Shown: positions 37,942 to 49,887 of the stretch, one piece after another | Layout of the letters: each line of letters opens with the position of its first letter | Numbering within the stretch: position 1 is the stretch's first letter | Source of the DNA: Chlamydoabsidia padenii | Taxonomy: Eukaryota > Mucoromycota > Mucoromycetes > Mucorales > Cunninghamellaceae | Direction of reading: 5' to 3' | NCBI GenBank assembly: GCA_025330725.1 | Contig: JAIWND010000028.1 | Location: 181,501-245,500, forward strand | DNA length: 64,000 nt | Translations under genes and position numbers: made by a program | The notes under the pieces: generated by a model | Told to the model about the DNA's origin: nothing | Database searches by the model: none | The model's input: the letters and a program-made list of their open reading frames with translations, nothing else

Positions 37942-38862
37942 TCAAACAACGATGCCGAGGTAGTACTCGATGATTCGATATAGAGTTTCCAAAACGAGTT
38001 CATTGTCGCAGACCTTGTTCCGAGGTGTTCCATCATCTTGAGTTTGTTTTCCCGGTAAGTACCCAGTCACCAAAAGAGTAGTATATCTTGGAGTAATATC
38101 ACCAAATCCCCATGTTTTCATTCCACTGTTATTCATATAGATGCAGGTTTCTGCTAGTAAAGCCAGTATATCCGCCAATTGATCGTATCTGATTTAAAAC
38201 AGAAAAAGTTAGTCCATAATTATAGTTGTCCGCCTATCATTTTTTCTTTTTTACCTGACATAGAGATATTTTTGGTCCACTGGGGAGGTTGGATCGTAAA
38301 AACGGTCGCCAAGTAGTATTAGTTCAAGCAAGTCGATGACACCTATGAGGATCGGAGGTTGGCCATGTTTTTCTTTAGCAATCCAGGTAAGAAGGTCGTG
38401 TCTTGTTCCCAGACTCGGTGCAAGATGGATGCCAGACAATACAACACGTAGATCATTGATGTTTTTCACTTGACTACACATATACAGGGTTAATTTCAGG
38501 AATGACAGGAGTATTTCGCTTACCATATGCGGATGCTTTCAAGCACCTTTCTATCTATACCGCCTTGTTCACTAGTACAAGCTAAAATAGCAGTCTCCAT
38601 GGTCTGCATTGATCGACAAAAGAGTAACACCCATGGTCTAGTTGAGTAGGCTACAGCATCACCAAATTTGTCCATATCCTTAGTTGCTTGTTGAATGGAT
38701 CGGGCAGCGTACTGAAGGATCTTTCTAAACGTTTAAAAATGTTAGGTGGGTTAAAATGTGCAGGGTAAAAAGTTGAGCATTCTTTGGTACTTACCTTGTA
38801 TTGGCAGAAGAGTCATTTTCCATACGTAAAAAGGCTGCCTTGGAGCCTTTTATATCGGTCAT
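37942..38862 (-). CDS. Unrecognised conserved-looking protein
   Basis: Four exons (38862-38795, 38724-38524, 38473-38255, 38188-37942) join in phase to 244 residues. The sequence is globular and helical, with amphipathic segments (RKILQYAARSIQQATKDMD, VIDLLELILLG) and a Gly-Phe-Gly-Asp segment (GMKTWGFGDITPRY). The N-terminal KILQYAAR vaguely recalls Pex11 peroxisome proteins, but the rest does not clearly support that, so no function is assigned. It is divergent from SEC31 with about 330 bases between the two ATGs. Its stop lies 213 bases upstream of the Gcn4-like ATG, so its terminator and the Gcn4-like promoter share sequence. Confidence 0.75.
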
Positions 38863-38950
38863 TAGTGTTTGATTGTGAAGTGGAGAAGAAAAGAGTAAAA
38901 AGTAATAAAAAAAAAAAAAAAAAAAAAAAAAGGAAGAAAGGTTATTTATT

Positions 38951-38962
38951 TTCAAATCCCGC
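38951..38962 (-). promoter_or_regulatory. GCGGGATTTGAA motif (exact copy) in a bidirectional promoter
   Basis: TTCAAATCCCGC between the divergent 37.9-38.9 kb gene (88 bases away) and SEC31 (229 bases away). Confidence 0.5.
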
Positions 38963-39191
38963 TCACGAGTCGACTTACCACCACGTATTGATTTTTTCGT
39001 TTTTCCCCTTCTTTCTCTTTTTGTCCATCGTCTCTTTTTTTTAACCCTCATCTCAATTCTGTATCTTTGAACAGGTAAACCACTCATGAAGTCTTGTTGT
39101 ATCAATACTTACACTCTCTCATTTCATGGACCTTGATAGGAACCGCATTAATAGACGGGGCTACACTATATCAAATCCACCACAACACATC

Positions 39192-42100
39192 ATGGCGAAA
39201 CGACTCTACGAAATACGACGTACAGCAGCATTTGCCTGGAGTCCTGATCAACAAACACCACTTATCGCTACTGGCACTATCGCTGGTGCTTTGGACGATT
39301 CATTCTCAAACGAGTCTGAACTTGAACTATTCCAGCTTGACTTGACATCTTCAAAAACCTATGAGGCCAACCACTCTCAACATGGCCTGTCACCTGTAGC
39401 AAAAGTAAACAGCTCTACCAGGTAAATTGTCTGAACATAATAAGGATATCTTATGATCTTACCTATTTTTTTTAATATTATCTTGTTTATCTATGGTAGA
39501 TTCAATACCTTGACATGGGGTTATACCAGTACTGAAAAACCATACGGTATAATCGCTGGGGGTATGGAAAATGGCGAATTGACGTTATGGGACCCTGTCT
39601 CCATTCTTACAAATAAAGGGTAAGGAATATAATATGGGTGATAAAGGGTTATGGACTGGATATTCACTTCTCTCTTTTTAACTAGGGAAGATGCCTCTCT
39701 TTTACTACAAAACCATACTCATACCGGTACTATTCGAGGTCTTGACTTTAACGTATTCCAATCCAACCTTTTGGCATCAGCTGGTAGCAATAGTGAGGTA
39801 TGTATGTATGCATCCTTATTGCTATATATCTTTACTAATCATTATTTTGTGATCAAATAGGTTTATATCTGGGATCTCGCCAAACCTGACAAGCCATATA
39901 CTCCTGGATCTCGCTCAATGAACATGGACGATATTACCAGTGTCGGATGGAACGGTCAAGTATCACATATTTTGGCAACCTCATCAACATCGGGTCATAC
40001 AGTTGTTTGGGATCTTCGTAATAGGAAAGAAGTGATGACTCTGGCTTACTCTGGCCAAAGCGGTGGTGGTATTAGTGCTGGGAATCGACGTGGGATCACA
40101 ACTCTTGCATGGCATCCGGATGTGGTAAGTTAAATCAGATAAATAGGTTGATTGATATACTAACATTATCTTTTAATAGGCAACACAACTTGTTACTGGC
40201 GCCGAAGACGATAACAACCCGATTATTACTCTATGGGATCTCCGTCATGCTCATTCTCCTGAAAAGACATTGGCGGGTCATCAAAAAGGTATCTTGGGTG
40301 TCTCTTGGTGTCGACAAGATTCTGATCTGTTATTATCATGTGGTAAGGACAGTCGCACGTTATCCTGGAATCCTCAATCTGGTGAACTTCTTGGCCAAGT
40401 ATCTCAAAACTCAAACTGGACATTCCAAGCTGACTGGTGCCCTCGTAATCCTGACCTTTTTGCCTCTGCATCTTTTGATGGCCAGGTAAGTCCACTCATT
40501 TCTATTCTTTCAACATCTATATCCATACTAATTTTAAACACCGTAACTCTTTTTTTTTTCTATTTTTTTTTTTTTTTTTTTTTTTAGATTAATGTCTTCT
40601 CTCTCCAAGGCTCAAATGACGATCATACAACTCAGACTCCACCAAAGTTGATGCAGTCTAACGATCCATTTGAAGCGGCGATGCTCTCTGCTGTTCCTCA
40701 AACACCCTCATTCAAATTGAAACAGCCTCCAAAATGGCTACGTCGTCCTGCTGGTGCTTCCTTTGGTTTCGGTGGCAAACTGGTTTACTTTAATAACAAG
40801 GCTGGTCAAGCAGCAGCTCAATTGGCATCTACCTTACCTCCTGGTAGTACACCTGCACCTCAAACAATTGCACGCCAAATTACCATCACCAATGTTGTAA
40901 CCGAACCTGAAATTGTTAAACAAGCGGATGAATTGGAAGTGGCCATGGAACACAAGAATCTACAACAACTTGTTGATGATCGACAAGCTCAATCTTCCAG
41001 TAATCAAAATGTGGATGAAATGGAAAACTGGAAGTTACTAAAAACATTATACGGCGAAGATGTGCGAGGTCAATTACTGGCACACCTGGGCTTCAACAAG
41101 GATGATATTATTACGGCCACAAACAACTTGACTGCCGCGAAAACTACTGCGAATAATGTTTCTCCTCCGACTGCGAATGGATTCGACACAGCACCTACAA
41201 TGGTCTCGACTGGAAATAAAAACAACAAGGAGGGTGGTGTGTCTGGTCTTTTTGGCGGTGATGCTACCGACAACAACGACTTTTTCGTCAATCCAGTTGG
41301 TCAACTATCTTTGAATGATATACCATCTGCAGTGTATCCTCCTCGGGTGAATCAGCAACCTCTTGAACTTTACCCCTCTTCAAGCTCTGATGTGGATCGT
41401 CTGGTGACTCGTGCTATTGTGCTTGGCGACTTTGAATCAGCGGTGAATGTGTGCCTGGCTACCGAAAAATGGTCCGACGCCCTGATGCTTTCTATTTGCG
41501 GTGGACAAGAACTTTTGGATCGTACAAGACAAGCTTATCTTCAACATCACTCCTCCTCGCAGCCTTATCTTCGTCTATTGGAAAATGTTGTCAATGGCGA
41601 TCTAGAGTCGGTGGTGTGCTATACGGATCTGAAGGAATGGGACTCTGTACTAGCGGTGTTGTGTACTTTTGCCGAAGAAAAGGACTTTAAATCTCTCTGT
41701 AAACTAATGGGTGCTCGTCTCCAGGATGCTTGGGCTGAATCGAATGATGAAAACAAGAGACGTGAATTCCGCCGCCAAGCTACCGTTTGTTATCTTGCCT
41801 CTGCTGATCTGGAAACGGTGACTGGAATCTGGATTGTTGAACAAGAAGAGCAGGAACAAAGTGAAGACGATCGATCTCGTGGGACAAGCTTACAACGTTT
41901 GGTGGAAAAGGTCACCATCTTCCGCAACGCTACTGGATTCGTTGACTCTTATTTGGCTGATACGTCTGGTCGCTATCCATTGGGTGGTCTCTATGACAAG
42001 TACTGTCAATATGCCGATCTCTTGGCTACTCAAGGCAAGCTATCAACTGCTCTCAAGTATCTCAGCCTGACTCCCTCCAATTATCAAGCCAAGTCTTCTG

Positions 42101-43742
42101 TTGACAATTTGCCTATAATTCGGGATCGTGTGTACCGTGCTTGCGGTGCTCTTCATGGTACCAGCGCATACCCTGAACCAGTATTTCCATTTGACATGAC
42201 CCCTTTGATATCTGATCTTGATCTTATTGCGGCTACTGCTCCTACAACAATCGCCAACCAACAACAGCAATACGGTGTCAATAGCAATAGTTCTTTTAAT
42301 CAATCTTATGCGCCAACTCAACAATCCACCATGGCACCACATCAACAGACAACAACTTATACCCCAGTAACAAATCCTATGGGTGTTATGTACCAGCAGC
42401 AACAACAACATGTGACTCAAAATCCTTATAGCGTCCCACAACAATCAAACTATGGAGGTGTTAACTATAACCAACAATCAATGAATCAACCTTCGACAGA
42501 TTATCATAATTATGGCTACAACAATTCATTCACAAATGCTTATCAACCATCACTACAACAACAACAACAACAACCTGTATCGGCACCACTTCCTCCTCCT
42601 CCTATGGCTGGACCACCTCGTCAATCAACGAACATAGCATCACCTAGTCGCGCCGGTACACCTGTCAACTTGAAGAATACAACAGGTGCATGGAACGATC
42701 CTCCCATGCTGGCGAATCCAAATGTGACAAAAAGCCCTCGGACAACAGGAAATGCGGCTATTACTAACCGAGTAACATCGCCGTTCCCCAACATGCCTGC
42801 ATCAGCTGCCTTCATGCCACCACCACCTCAACAACAACAGTATATGCAATCAGGGCCACCAGGGAGCATGGGTCCTCCTCAACAACAAACAGCTCCACTT
42901 ATTCGTCCACCTCCTATGAATGCAATGGCCCCAACTCCAATGGCGAAACAATTTCCACCTCAACAACAAGGTCAGTATAGCCCTTCTATTCAACAGCGTG
43001 GGCCATCACAAGGGCCTCCACCTGCTGTGAACAATACTTACGCACCTAGTCCTTATATGCAACAACAACTTGTTCGACAATCACCTCAGCAATATCAACA
43101 ACAACCGATGCCCTTCCAACAGGGTCCGCCGTTCAACCAAGATCATCCTCCTCCTCCTGGATCACCATCGCCAGCTCCACCTAAACCAACTGCACCTGTC
43201 GTACCTGAAAAATCACGCCACCGTAAGTATGAATAATAAAAAGATAACATGTTTAGATATTCAATCTAACTGTTTCCTTTCACCATCTCATATAGCTAAA
43301 GGCGACACAAGTCATATTCCTGCTGACAAACGACCGATCTTTGATATTCTTTCGACTGAATTACAGCGACAAAAACAATACTCAACAGTAAGTCGATTAT
43401 ATCAATCACACTTTTGATAACTAATCTTTTGATCCGATCTAGTTTGCCCAAAAAAAGATGCTAAACGATACAGAAAAACGATTGGACACTTTATTCGATA
43501 ACTTGAACAATAATGAAGTATCAGAAGACATTGGTCAATCTTTGTTGAAATTGACACAAGGTAATAAACGATGGATCTTTTACTGAAACTCATTCTAACT
43601 CTCTGTTATAGCTGTCCAAAACCACGATTACCATGGAGCCCAAAATATACATGTAGGTTTGGTTACAACGAAATATGACCAATGTGGCGCTTGGTTAGTG
43701 GGTGTGAAACGACTGATTGATCATGCCCAGCAAAACATGTAG
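39192..43742 (+). CDS. SEC31: COPII coat subunit Sec31
   Basis: Nine exons (39192-39421, 39500-39619, 39686-39797, 39861-40124, 40180-40485, 40588-43222, 43296-43387, 43443-43560, 43612-43742) give 1335 residues. Sec31 and Sec13 form the outer cage of COPII vesicles leaving the ER. The N-terminal WD40 propeller (about residues 1-340) starts with the family signature IRRTAAFAWSPD and contains SEVYIWDLAKPDKPYTPG and AGHQKGILGVSWC. An alpha-solenoid follows (YGEDVRGQLLAHLG, FESAVNVCLA), then a Pro/Gln-rich linker of about 350 residues that in the family binds Sec23 and stimulates Sar1 GTPase. The C-terminal helical domain is spread over the last three exons. The start is the ATG beginning MAKRLYEI; an upstream in-frame ATG (39126) is less likely. 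Confidence 0.97.
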
Positions 43743-44192
43743 AAACCCCGCATCATACACCTTACACCTTTTAATAGAAAAAAAAAATTAGTTACTCTCA
43801 CCACCTAGTTATTATTACCCTTCCACTCTTTTTACCTAATAAAAAATAAAGGCACTAATGTCATTTTGATCTGCTTGTCAATTTGATTCATAAAATGATA
43901 ATGTTGGGGGCGTGTGTTGTTAAAGATGGATTTATGCATTATTGTTAAAGCCAATTTTAAACCCCGGTCTTCCGGAGGTGTACAAAGTCATCTTCACTTG
44001 ATTGGTAATATTGAAAGTGGCCCTTATGATACCGTTAAGATCTTGACTCATCTTTGCTTTTGACTCTAGAGTCATTAGAGCTGGAAAGTAGGTGTTGGCC
44101 TGAGTTTAGATCATCCTCTCAGGTTCCCCCTTCTTAAATCCCAGTTTATTTTTAAAATCCCGTCAGTCCAATGATAGATGGGCGGCGCTTGA

Positions 44193-44238
<46 letters not shown>

Positions 44239-44306
44239 AAAAGGCGGCGCGCAAACTATCAGCGTCCCTTTCTTTTCTACTTTTACGTCTGATTATACCC
44301 CCAGGG
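43743..44306. other. Intergenic region, SEC31 to PSF3
   Basis: SEC31 3' flank and PSF3 promoter. It has poly-T runs at 44190-44234, interrupted by a C, and motif-like AAAATCCCGTC at about 44154. No gene seen. Confidence 0.65.
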
Positions 44307-45293
44307 ATGGAAAACGATGAATACTACAGTATAGATTCTATTCTCGCTGAACATACGGTAAGAACCTCCATTCAATTGCAAACTAATAGTTGACTCTTAA
44401 AATAAACTTGATAATCGTCTAATCTAACCTTTTACTTGATGTAGAAAATCCCATGTATATTCCAACAATCTATCGATGCAGAAGTCAACCTGACGGGCGA
44501 TGAAACTGATGTAAGTTTGCAAAGACTGCTGATCTAGGTTTTGATAGACAACCACTGTCATTATATTGATAGGTGCCTCAAGGATCAAGAATAGAACTTC
44601 CGTTTTGGCTGGCAAAAGCATTAGCACAACTAACGTAAGTAACACTCAATTAAAGAAAAGAACAAGACAAAACTAACTCAATTGCCTTGCTATAGTGTGA
44701 GTGGAGACCAGTAAGTGTATATTCTACTGACTGGAAATAAAATAAAAAAAAAGTATGTTACTCACTTTAAATGATTTGATTAGACAATTGATGCAAATAG
44801 AACTACCTAAAGCCTTTGGTGTGCGGGTCCGCAATGCCTTGGATGCCAGTCCTTCTTCCGTGGATTATCGATTACTGTGCCCCTTCTTTTATGTCTTTGG
44901 TCACAAACTACTGGATTTGGTCGTACTACCTGAACTTGCTCATGTTTTGGAAAGCGTAAGTCTACAAAATAGGATGATCAGAGGGGGGAGGGGGATTAGC
45001 TACTTGACTCTTTGTCTGTGTATATATCTAGGCCTTCAAGATTCGATTACGTGGAATCATGAACTACTCTCAATCCGGTGTCAATAGTATGGGTCAGGAC
45101 TTTATACAAAAACTGGATGAAACAGAAAAAGAATGTAAGTATGCATGAACATGATGGTTCTGACTTTACTAACTCTCGGTATCTTTTATTAAACATAGTA
45201 TTTAAATCTGGTCAAGAAAGCGCAGTGCAGCTACGACATTGGTACAACAAAAAGCTATTTACATTGAACTATAAACCACTTAAACAACAATAA
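44307..45293 (+). CDS. PSF3: GINS complex subunit Psf3
   Basis: Seven exons (44307-44357, 44445-44510, 44573-44634, 44696-44710, 44784-44955, 45032-45134, 45199-45293) join in phase to 187 residues; exon 4 is only 15 nt. GINS (Sld5-Psf1-Psf2-Psf3) joins Cdc45 and MCM as the replicative helicase at forks. The N-terminal part, YYSIDSILAEHTKIPC and VPQGSRIELPFWLAKAL, is the Psf3 signature; the helical core includes YRLLCPFFYVFGHKLLDLV and the C-terminal helix LRHWYNKKLF. The length fits fungal Psf3. Confidence 0.92.
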
Positions 45294-45457
45294 AAATCCT
45301 GCATTGTTATTCCATAACCATTCACACTGTCTTTGAATTAGCTGTTAGTATTTTTAATCGCCGATGCCCACGTGCCTCTCCCCATTTATTATGTTGACTT
45401 TTTTTTTTTGTAATCCCTTCTTCTTCTTCTCTTCCCTATTCTTGGATCGATCATCAA

Positions 45458-46585
45458 ATGTCAAATCCTTCCTCCACTGCAGCACATTCGGCAACACCAC
45501 GACTTGTCCTTCGGTCTTACAAACCTAGTGACTTTGAACAAGTTGATTTTATCTTTTACAGCACTTACTTTGCCTTGGTCCCCGAAGGTGTGAAGCAAAA
45601 ACTACGGTCGCCTCTATTTTGGATAATTTGGATTGGTGTCTATGGTTATCTATTGGCTATTGTACCTGTACTACTTGCCGATATGTCTGTACCAAGCTGG
45701 AGTGGTCGCCTTTTACAAATATTCATGACGGTATCCTGGGGTTTGGTCTCTTTTGCGGCTGTATTTGTCATGACGGATCGACTGGACGTGGTGAATCATA
45801 TCGAAAAGGCTCGTCAAAATGATCTTCGTGATCCCGAAGTATGCTATATGAATCTCATCAAGGAAGAACGTATTGTATCCGACGATGACTCTTTACAACA
45901 AGAACAAGGAACAGCAGTGGAATCGCCAATTAAACGGAACAAGACGCCAAAGAAACGGGTGACTTTTGATAAGGATACAAAACCAGCTACGGAGGTGGTA
46001 CGCATTGCTAAACCCAAGGACCAACAAACTCAATCACACTTTTGGGTGCTTCAAATGGATGGACAGGTATGTGGGACGATCGGGTTGGCTCAATACGACA
46101 GGATTCAATATGATCAACGACCTCCTCTTGCTCCAGGTTGGATGAAGATGGGGCAAGCGATTTGTGGACGATATGGACTCAATGTACCTTCTTTTTTACA
46201 ATTTGACCCTGTGGCTCATCAACACGACACTATCTTTGCTCAAGCTCATGCTCCTCTCACAGCGACACTTCAACGATTGGCGGTGAAACAAGAATTCCAG
46301 GGATGTGGATTGGCCTCCATCTTGATCACTCGAGCCTTGACCTGGGCACATCAACAAGGTATCACTCAGGTATTTGCTGTCACTAATGAAATGCAGGGTT
46401 TGGCCGCTAATATCCTCAGCACTCATCACCAATTCAGTAAAGTCAAGACGGAACGGAAAGGATGGTTGGGTCAATGCGAAACAACCTGGGTTTGTCATGT
46501 ACAACAATGGCACGAGCAGCATGCGTCTGAATCGGATAATTTATTCAAAGATACAACAAATAACACTGCTTCGACAACCGATTAG
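45458..46585 (+). CDS. Membrane-anchored GNAT N-acetyltransferase
   Basis: Single exon, 375 residues. RLVLRSYKPSDFEQV opens a GNAT fold. It is interrupted by two transmembrane segments (PLFWIIWIGVYGYLLAIVPV, GLVSFAAVFVM), as in NAT8-like enzymes on ER/Golgi membranes. The acetyl-CoA-binding motif A is LAVKQEFQGCGLASILITRA with the Gln-x-x-Gly-x-Gly/Ala loop. Between them lies a charged insert with PKKRVTF, which looks like a phosphorylation or docking site, and a WVLQMDGQVCGTIGL strand pair. The substrate is unknown: protein N-termini or lysines, or small amines. The downstream flank has AATAAA near 46740. Confidence 0.85.
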   Translation: MSNPSSTAAHSATPRLVLRSYKPSDFEQVDFIFYSTYFALVPEGVKQKLRSPLFWIIWIGVYGYLLAIVPVLLADMSVPSWSGRLLQIFMTVSWGLVSFAAVFVMTDRLDVVNHIEKARQNDLRDPEVCYMNLIKEERIVSDDDSLQQEQGTAVESPIKRNKTPKKRVTFDKDTKPATEVVRIAKPKDQQTQSHFWVLQMDGQVCGTIGLAQYDRIQYDQRPPLAPGWMKMGQAICGRYGLNVPSFLQFDPVAHQHDTIFAQAHAPLTATLQRLAVKQEFQGCGLASILITRALTWAHQQGITQVFAVTNEMQGLAANILSTHHQFSKVKTERKGWLGQCETTWVCHVQQWHEQHASESDNLFKDTTNNTASTTD

Positions 46586-46795
46586 GGTCAAACTAGCGGT
46601 GGGATTCAAATGTAGGTAGATTGGGATATTGAGTCTCTCTCTCTCTCTCTCTATTAGTCATTTTGGGTGGTAGTATATTTATTACTAGATATAGATCTGT
46701 TTTAGTTTTAATTTTTATGCGTGTGTTGTGCATGCTGTTTAATAAAACTGTCTTTTTTTGTTTTTTATACCGTGATGGACAAACGTTTAATGCAG

Positions 46796-46807
46796 GCGGG
46801 ATTTGAA
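46796..46807 (+). promoter_or_regulatory. GCGGGATTTGAA motif (exact copy)
   Basis: About 210 bases downstream of the GNAT stop; no intact gene starts close by on either strand. Confidence 0.4.
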
Positions 46808-47286
46808 AATGTGGGCCAGATTCATCCAATCTCACCTCCCGTTAGAAAACAAGGAAAGGAGTTGATCGATTGGTATGGTTTTTTTCTACAAGTATGGTGA
46901 CCATGCGGCTTAAATTTGGGACAAATCATCTGGCCATGAAGATCTCCATAATATTTTTTCTGGGTTCAGGGCAGGTGTCGGGTTTTGAAAATGAAGACCA
47001 TGGAATGGGAAATTCTTTTGAAACATTTCCCCCTCCTTCTTCTTCTTTCTTTTTTCCACTCCCACCTTCCACATTAGCTATACATTGATCCATTAGACTT
47101 TAACATATATATATTACTAGGATAGTCTTACCTTATTGATCAACACCTCTTCTTCATTTAGTTATAATACACACCTATGGACGATGGTTAATCCTTGCTG
47201 AAACGTGGACTACTTTACACCAATGATAAAAACGATAACTGCTTCCTTATTTAAATGACTAATCATCTTTTTTTTTTATCAAGTAG

Positions 47287-47774
47287 ATGCTACTCAAGAA
47301 GACTACTAAAACGAGTACATTTAACAGACTAGTGAAATACAGCTACGATAAGGTCAATATGAAACCCTCTTTGTACCTTTGATTCTGGTCTCCCAGTTGT
47401 ATCTTCTTCATTAAAGGTAAAATATTTGAAATCCAACCCGGTAAAACGACAATGACCCACCACTAACAATACGTTTTGTCTATTTAAGTAGACTAAACAC
47501 TCTTATCTGGATCTATATCAACAAAGGATAGTACTAGGTATAGGATTCTGTCTCTGGTGATCAAAGGTCTACAATTGGTGGATGGTGGGTAGTGCCATGG
47601 ATCATGGTGGGCAATGCTGTTTAAATGCTTATTACTTTGACGTTTGCTGTTGCCGAAATCAACATCTCTTGTACCATTGAAGAATCTTGTACTGCTATGA
47701 ATGACACCTACGATCAACTGCTCAGCAAACGCAACAAGTTGGTCTTCCCTGGTCTTAAATACTTTTTAGAATAA
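47287..47774 (+). pseudogene. Possible gene relic
   Basis: Two coding-like pieces. ATG 47287 opens 31 codons (STFNRLVKYSYDKVNMKPS). From about 47547 a frame runs through GGWWVVPWIMVGNAV to a TAA at 47622-47624 and then continues in the same frame from ATG 47625 for 49 codons (AEINISCTIEESCTAMNDTY), ending at 47774. AATAAA follows near 47842. A single nonsense change in a once longer gene, or a genuine 49-codon secreted peptide with a hydrophobic start, both fit. Confidence 0.3.
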
Positions 47775-48480
47775 TCTTTATGTACGTTATATATTAGTTG
47801 TATTGTATATTACTTGGCTTCATGTTTACCTGACTTGTAATAAAATAAACTTGATTATGTAATATCTGTTTTTAATATGATTCATGCATCGAGTTGATGA
47901 TCGAACTCCGATTATATCCTTTTTTGGGTTGTCTGTGCACTATATTGTCACTTGCTTGTATAGTCATGACTCGACTTTGGGCTGTGGTACCTCTAAATTT
48001 GGGAACGAGTCCCGGGGGGGTTTTTTTTTTCTCTCTCTCTCTGTGTGTGTGTGGGGGGGGGAGATCTTTTCCTACTTTGGCTCAATTTAAGAGTATACCA
48101 AAAACCCGACGATTCAAATGCAATTATACTCACCTTGAATTTGCTCTTTACTCTTCCATCAGATTGAACTAGTTGACTATATGAAAACGGTAAGATCTAT
48201 GTCCGCTTTCCAAATTTCGAAATCCCCACTCAGGGGCTCCTTGTCACTCTGCTTTCCAGATATATCTATTTGTTGGCCTCCACATGGAAGTTTTGTTAAA
48301 CACTCTTAGAATAAAACATTAACCATGAATCATGGTCTTCGTTTACTTGTTTAGGTTGCCGCATGATAGCCATTGTCTAATAGTTTAAGCGGCGCTGGAA
48401 TTGAATTCATGCTTGATTTATCTTCCAGAATTCGGCTCAAATTTTTATCTTTCTCTTTCCTTTTATTTATACATATCAAC

Positions 48481-49500
48481 ATGGTAAGGACCGTTACCCA
48501 ATACACACACTTATATCATCACGACAGGATGATAATAGATACATACATTAGTTTAATGGATGGATGATGGATAGATAGATGGATGGATGGATGATTAACT
48601 GATTCTTTTTTACTTTTGATAGGGTCGTGGTCCTAAGAAGCATATGAAGCGTTTAGCAGCTCCCAAGCACTGGATGTTGGACAAACTTTTGGGTTCTTAT
48701 GCCCCTAAGCCCAGCTCCGGTCCCCACAAGACTCGTGAATGCTTGCCTTTGGTCATCTTCATCCGTAACCGTCTCAAGTACGCTCTTAACGGTCGTGAAG
48801 TCACCAGCATCTTGATGCAACGTTTGGTCAAGGTCGATAACAAGGTCCGTACCGACTCCACCTTCCCTGCTGGTTTTATGGGTAAGTCTACTGAAAACAA
48901 CAACAAAAAAAAAGGTAGAATGGAACAGCCTTGTGGATCTAACTTTTTTTTTTTTTCTCTCCCTCTCTAGATGTCATCTCTATCGAAAAGACTGGTGAAA
49001 ACTTCCGTCTTGTCTATGACACCAAGGGTCGTTTCGCCATCCACCGTATCACTGATGAAGAAGCCAAGTACAAGCTCTGCAAGGTCCGCAAGGTGATGGT
49101 TGGTGCCAAGGGTATCCCTTACATTGTCACCCATGATGGTCGTACTATCCGCTACCCCGATCCTTTGATCAAGGTCAACGACACCATCCGTTTCGATTTG
49201 GAAAACAACAAGATCCTCGACTTTGTCAAGTTTGAAGTTGGTAATGTCGCCATGGTCACTGGTGGTCGTAACGTCGGTCGTGTTGGTACCATTGTCCACC
49301 GTGAACGTCACATTGGTGGTTTCGAAATCGTCCACGTCAAGGATTCTTTGGATCGTACCTTTGCCACCCGTATCTCCAACGTCTTTGTCATCGGTCAAGG
49401 CACCAAGCCCTGGATCTCTCTCCCTAAGGGTAAGGGTATCAAGTTGACCATTGCTGAAGAACGTGATCGTAGACGTGCTGCTGCCGCTGCTGCTCAATAA
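48481..49500 (+). CDS. RPS4: 40S ribosomal protein S4 (eS4)
   Basis: Three exons (48481-48483, 48623-48881, 48971-49500) give 263 residues, the normal length. The first exon is just the ATG; its 139-nt intron begins GTAAGG directly after it, a common layout in fungal ribosomal-protein genes. Family sequence is clear throughout: [20 protein letters not shown], an S4 RNA-binding segment ([20 protein letters not shown]), and a KOW-type region [20 protein letters not shown]. The leader before the ATG is pyrimidine-rich. It is part of the small ribosomal subunit body. Codon use is biased to C-ending codons (CGT/GTC/AAC), as expected for high expression. Confidence 0.98.
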
Positions 49501-49887
49501 AGCATTCTTTGCCCTATCTCTGGTTTGGTATGTTGCTGTAGTCTTTGTAGTTTTACCAATTCAATATAATAAAGCATAAATGTTTTTTCTTTTCTTTTTT
49601 TTCTTCTTTATCTTTATAATTGGGTTTGTCTTCTATTATGTGTTTGACGCGGGATGGTGGTCTTGATATTCATCTTTAGTTTTGCATTAATGGTGGGTGG
49701 TTTATTTCAAGTGCCGCGACGGGATCTGAAATTTTACATGAAATAGTGCTGGACAATCTTATTTCTCATTCTTCATTCTTTTCTTTTTCTTTTCCTTTTT
49801 TTATATTTATATATACCTCCTTCTTCCTTTCCTTTATCATATTTACCAAAATTTTATAATTCTGTTATACTTTATCATATAGCTCTC
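49501..49887. other. Intergenic region, RPS4 to desaturase
   Basis: RPS4 3' flank (AATAAAG near 49568) and desaturase promoter, with a motif variant GACGGGATCTGAAATTTTACATGAA at about 49719 and a pyrimidine-rich leader. No gene seen. Confidence 0.7.

Larger units (their letters stand above)
46586..48480. other. 1.9-kb intergenic region
   Basis: GNAT 3' flank, an exact motif copy (46796), a possible gene relic (47287-47774) and the RPS4 promoter. A (CT)n/(GT)n/G-run block lies at about 48028-48062 and (GATG)n-like repeats at about 48558-48592 inside the RPS4 intron. No tRNA seen. Confidence 0.55.

Noticed and set aside
47884..48172. Two overlapping plus-strand frames before RPS4
   Set aside because: They run through CT, GT and G-run simple repeats and have no coding character beyond a short hydrophobic stretch.
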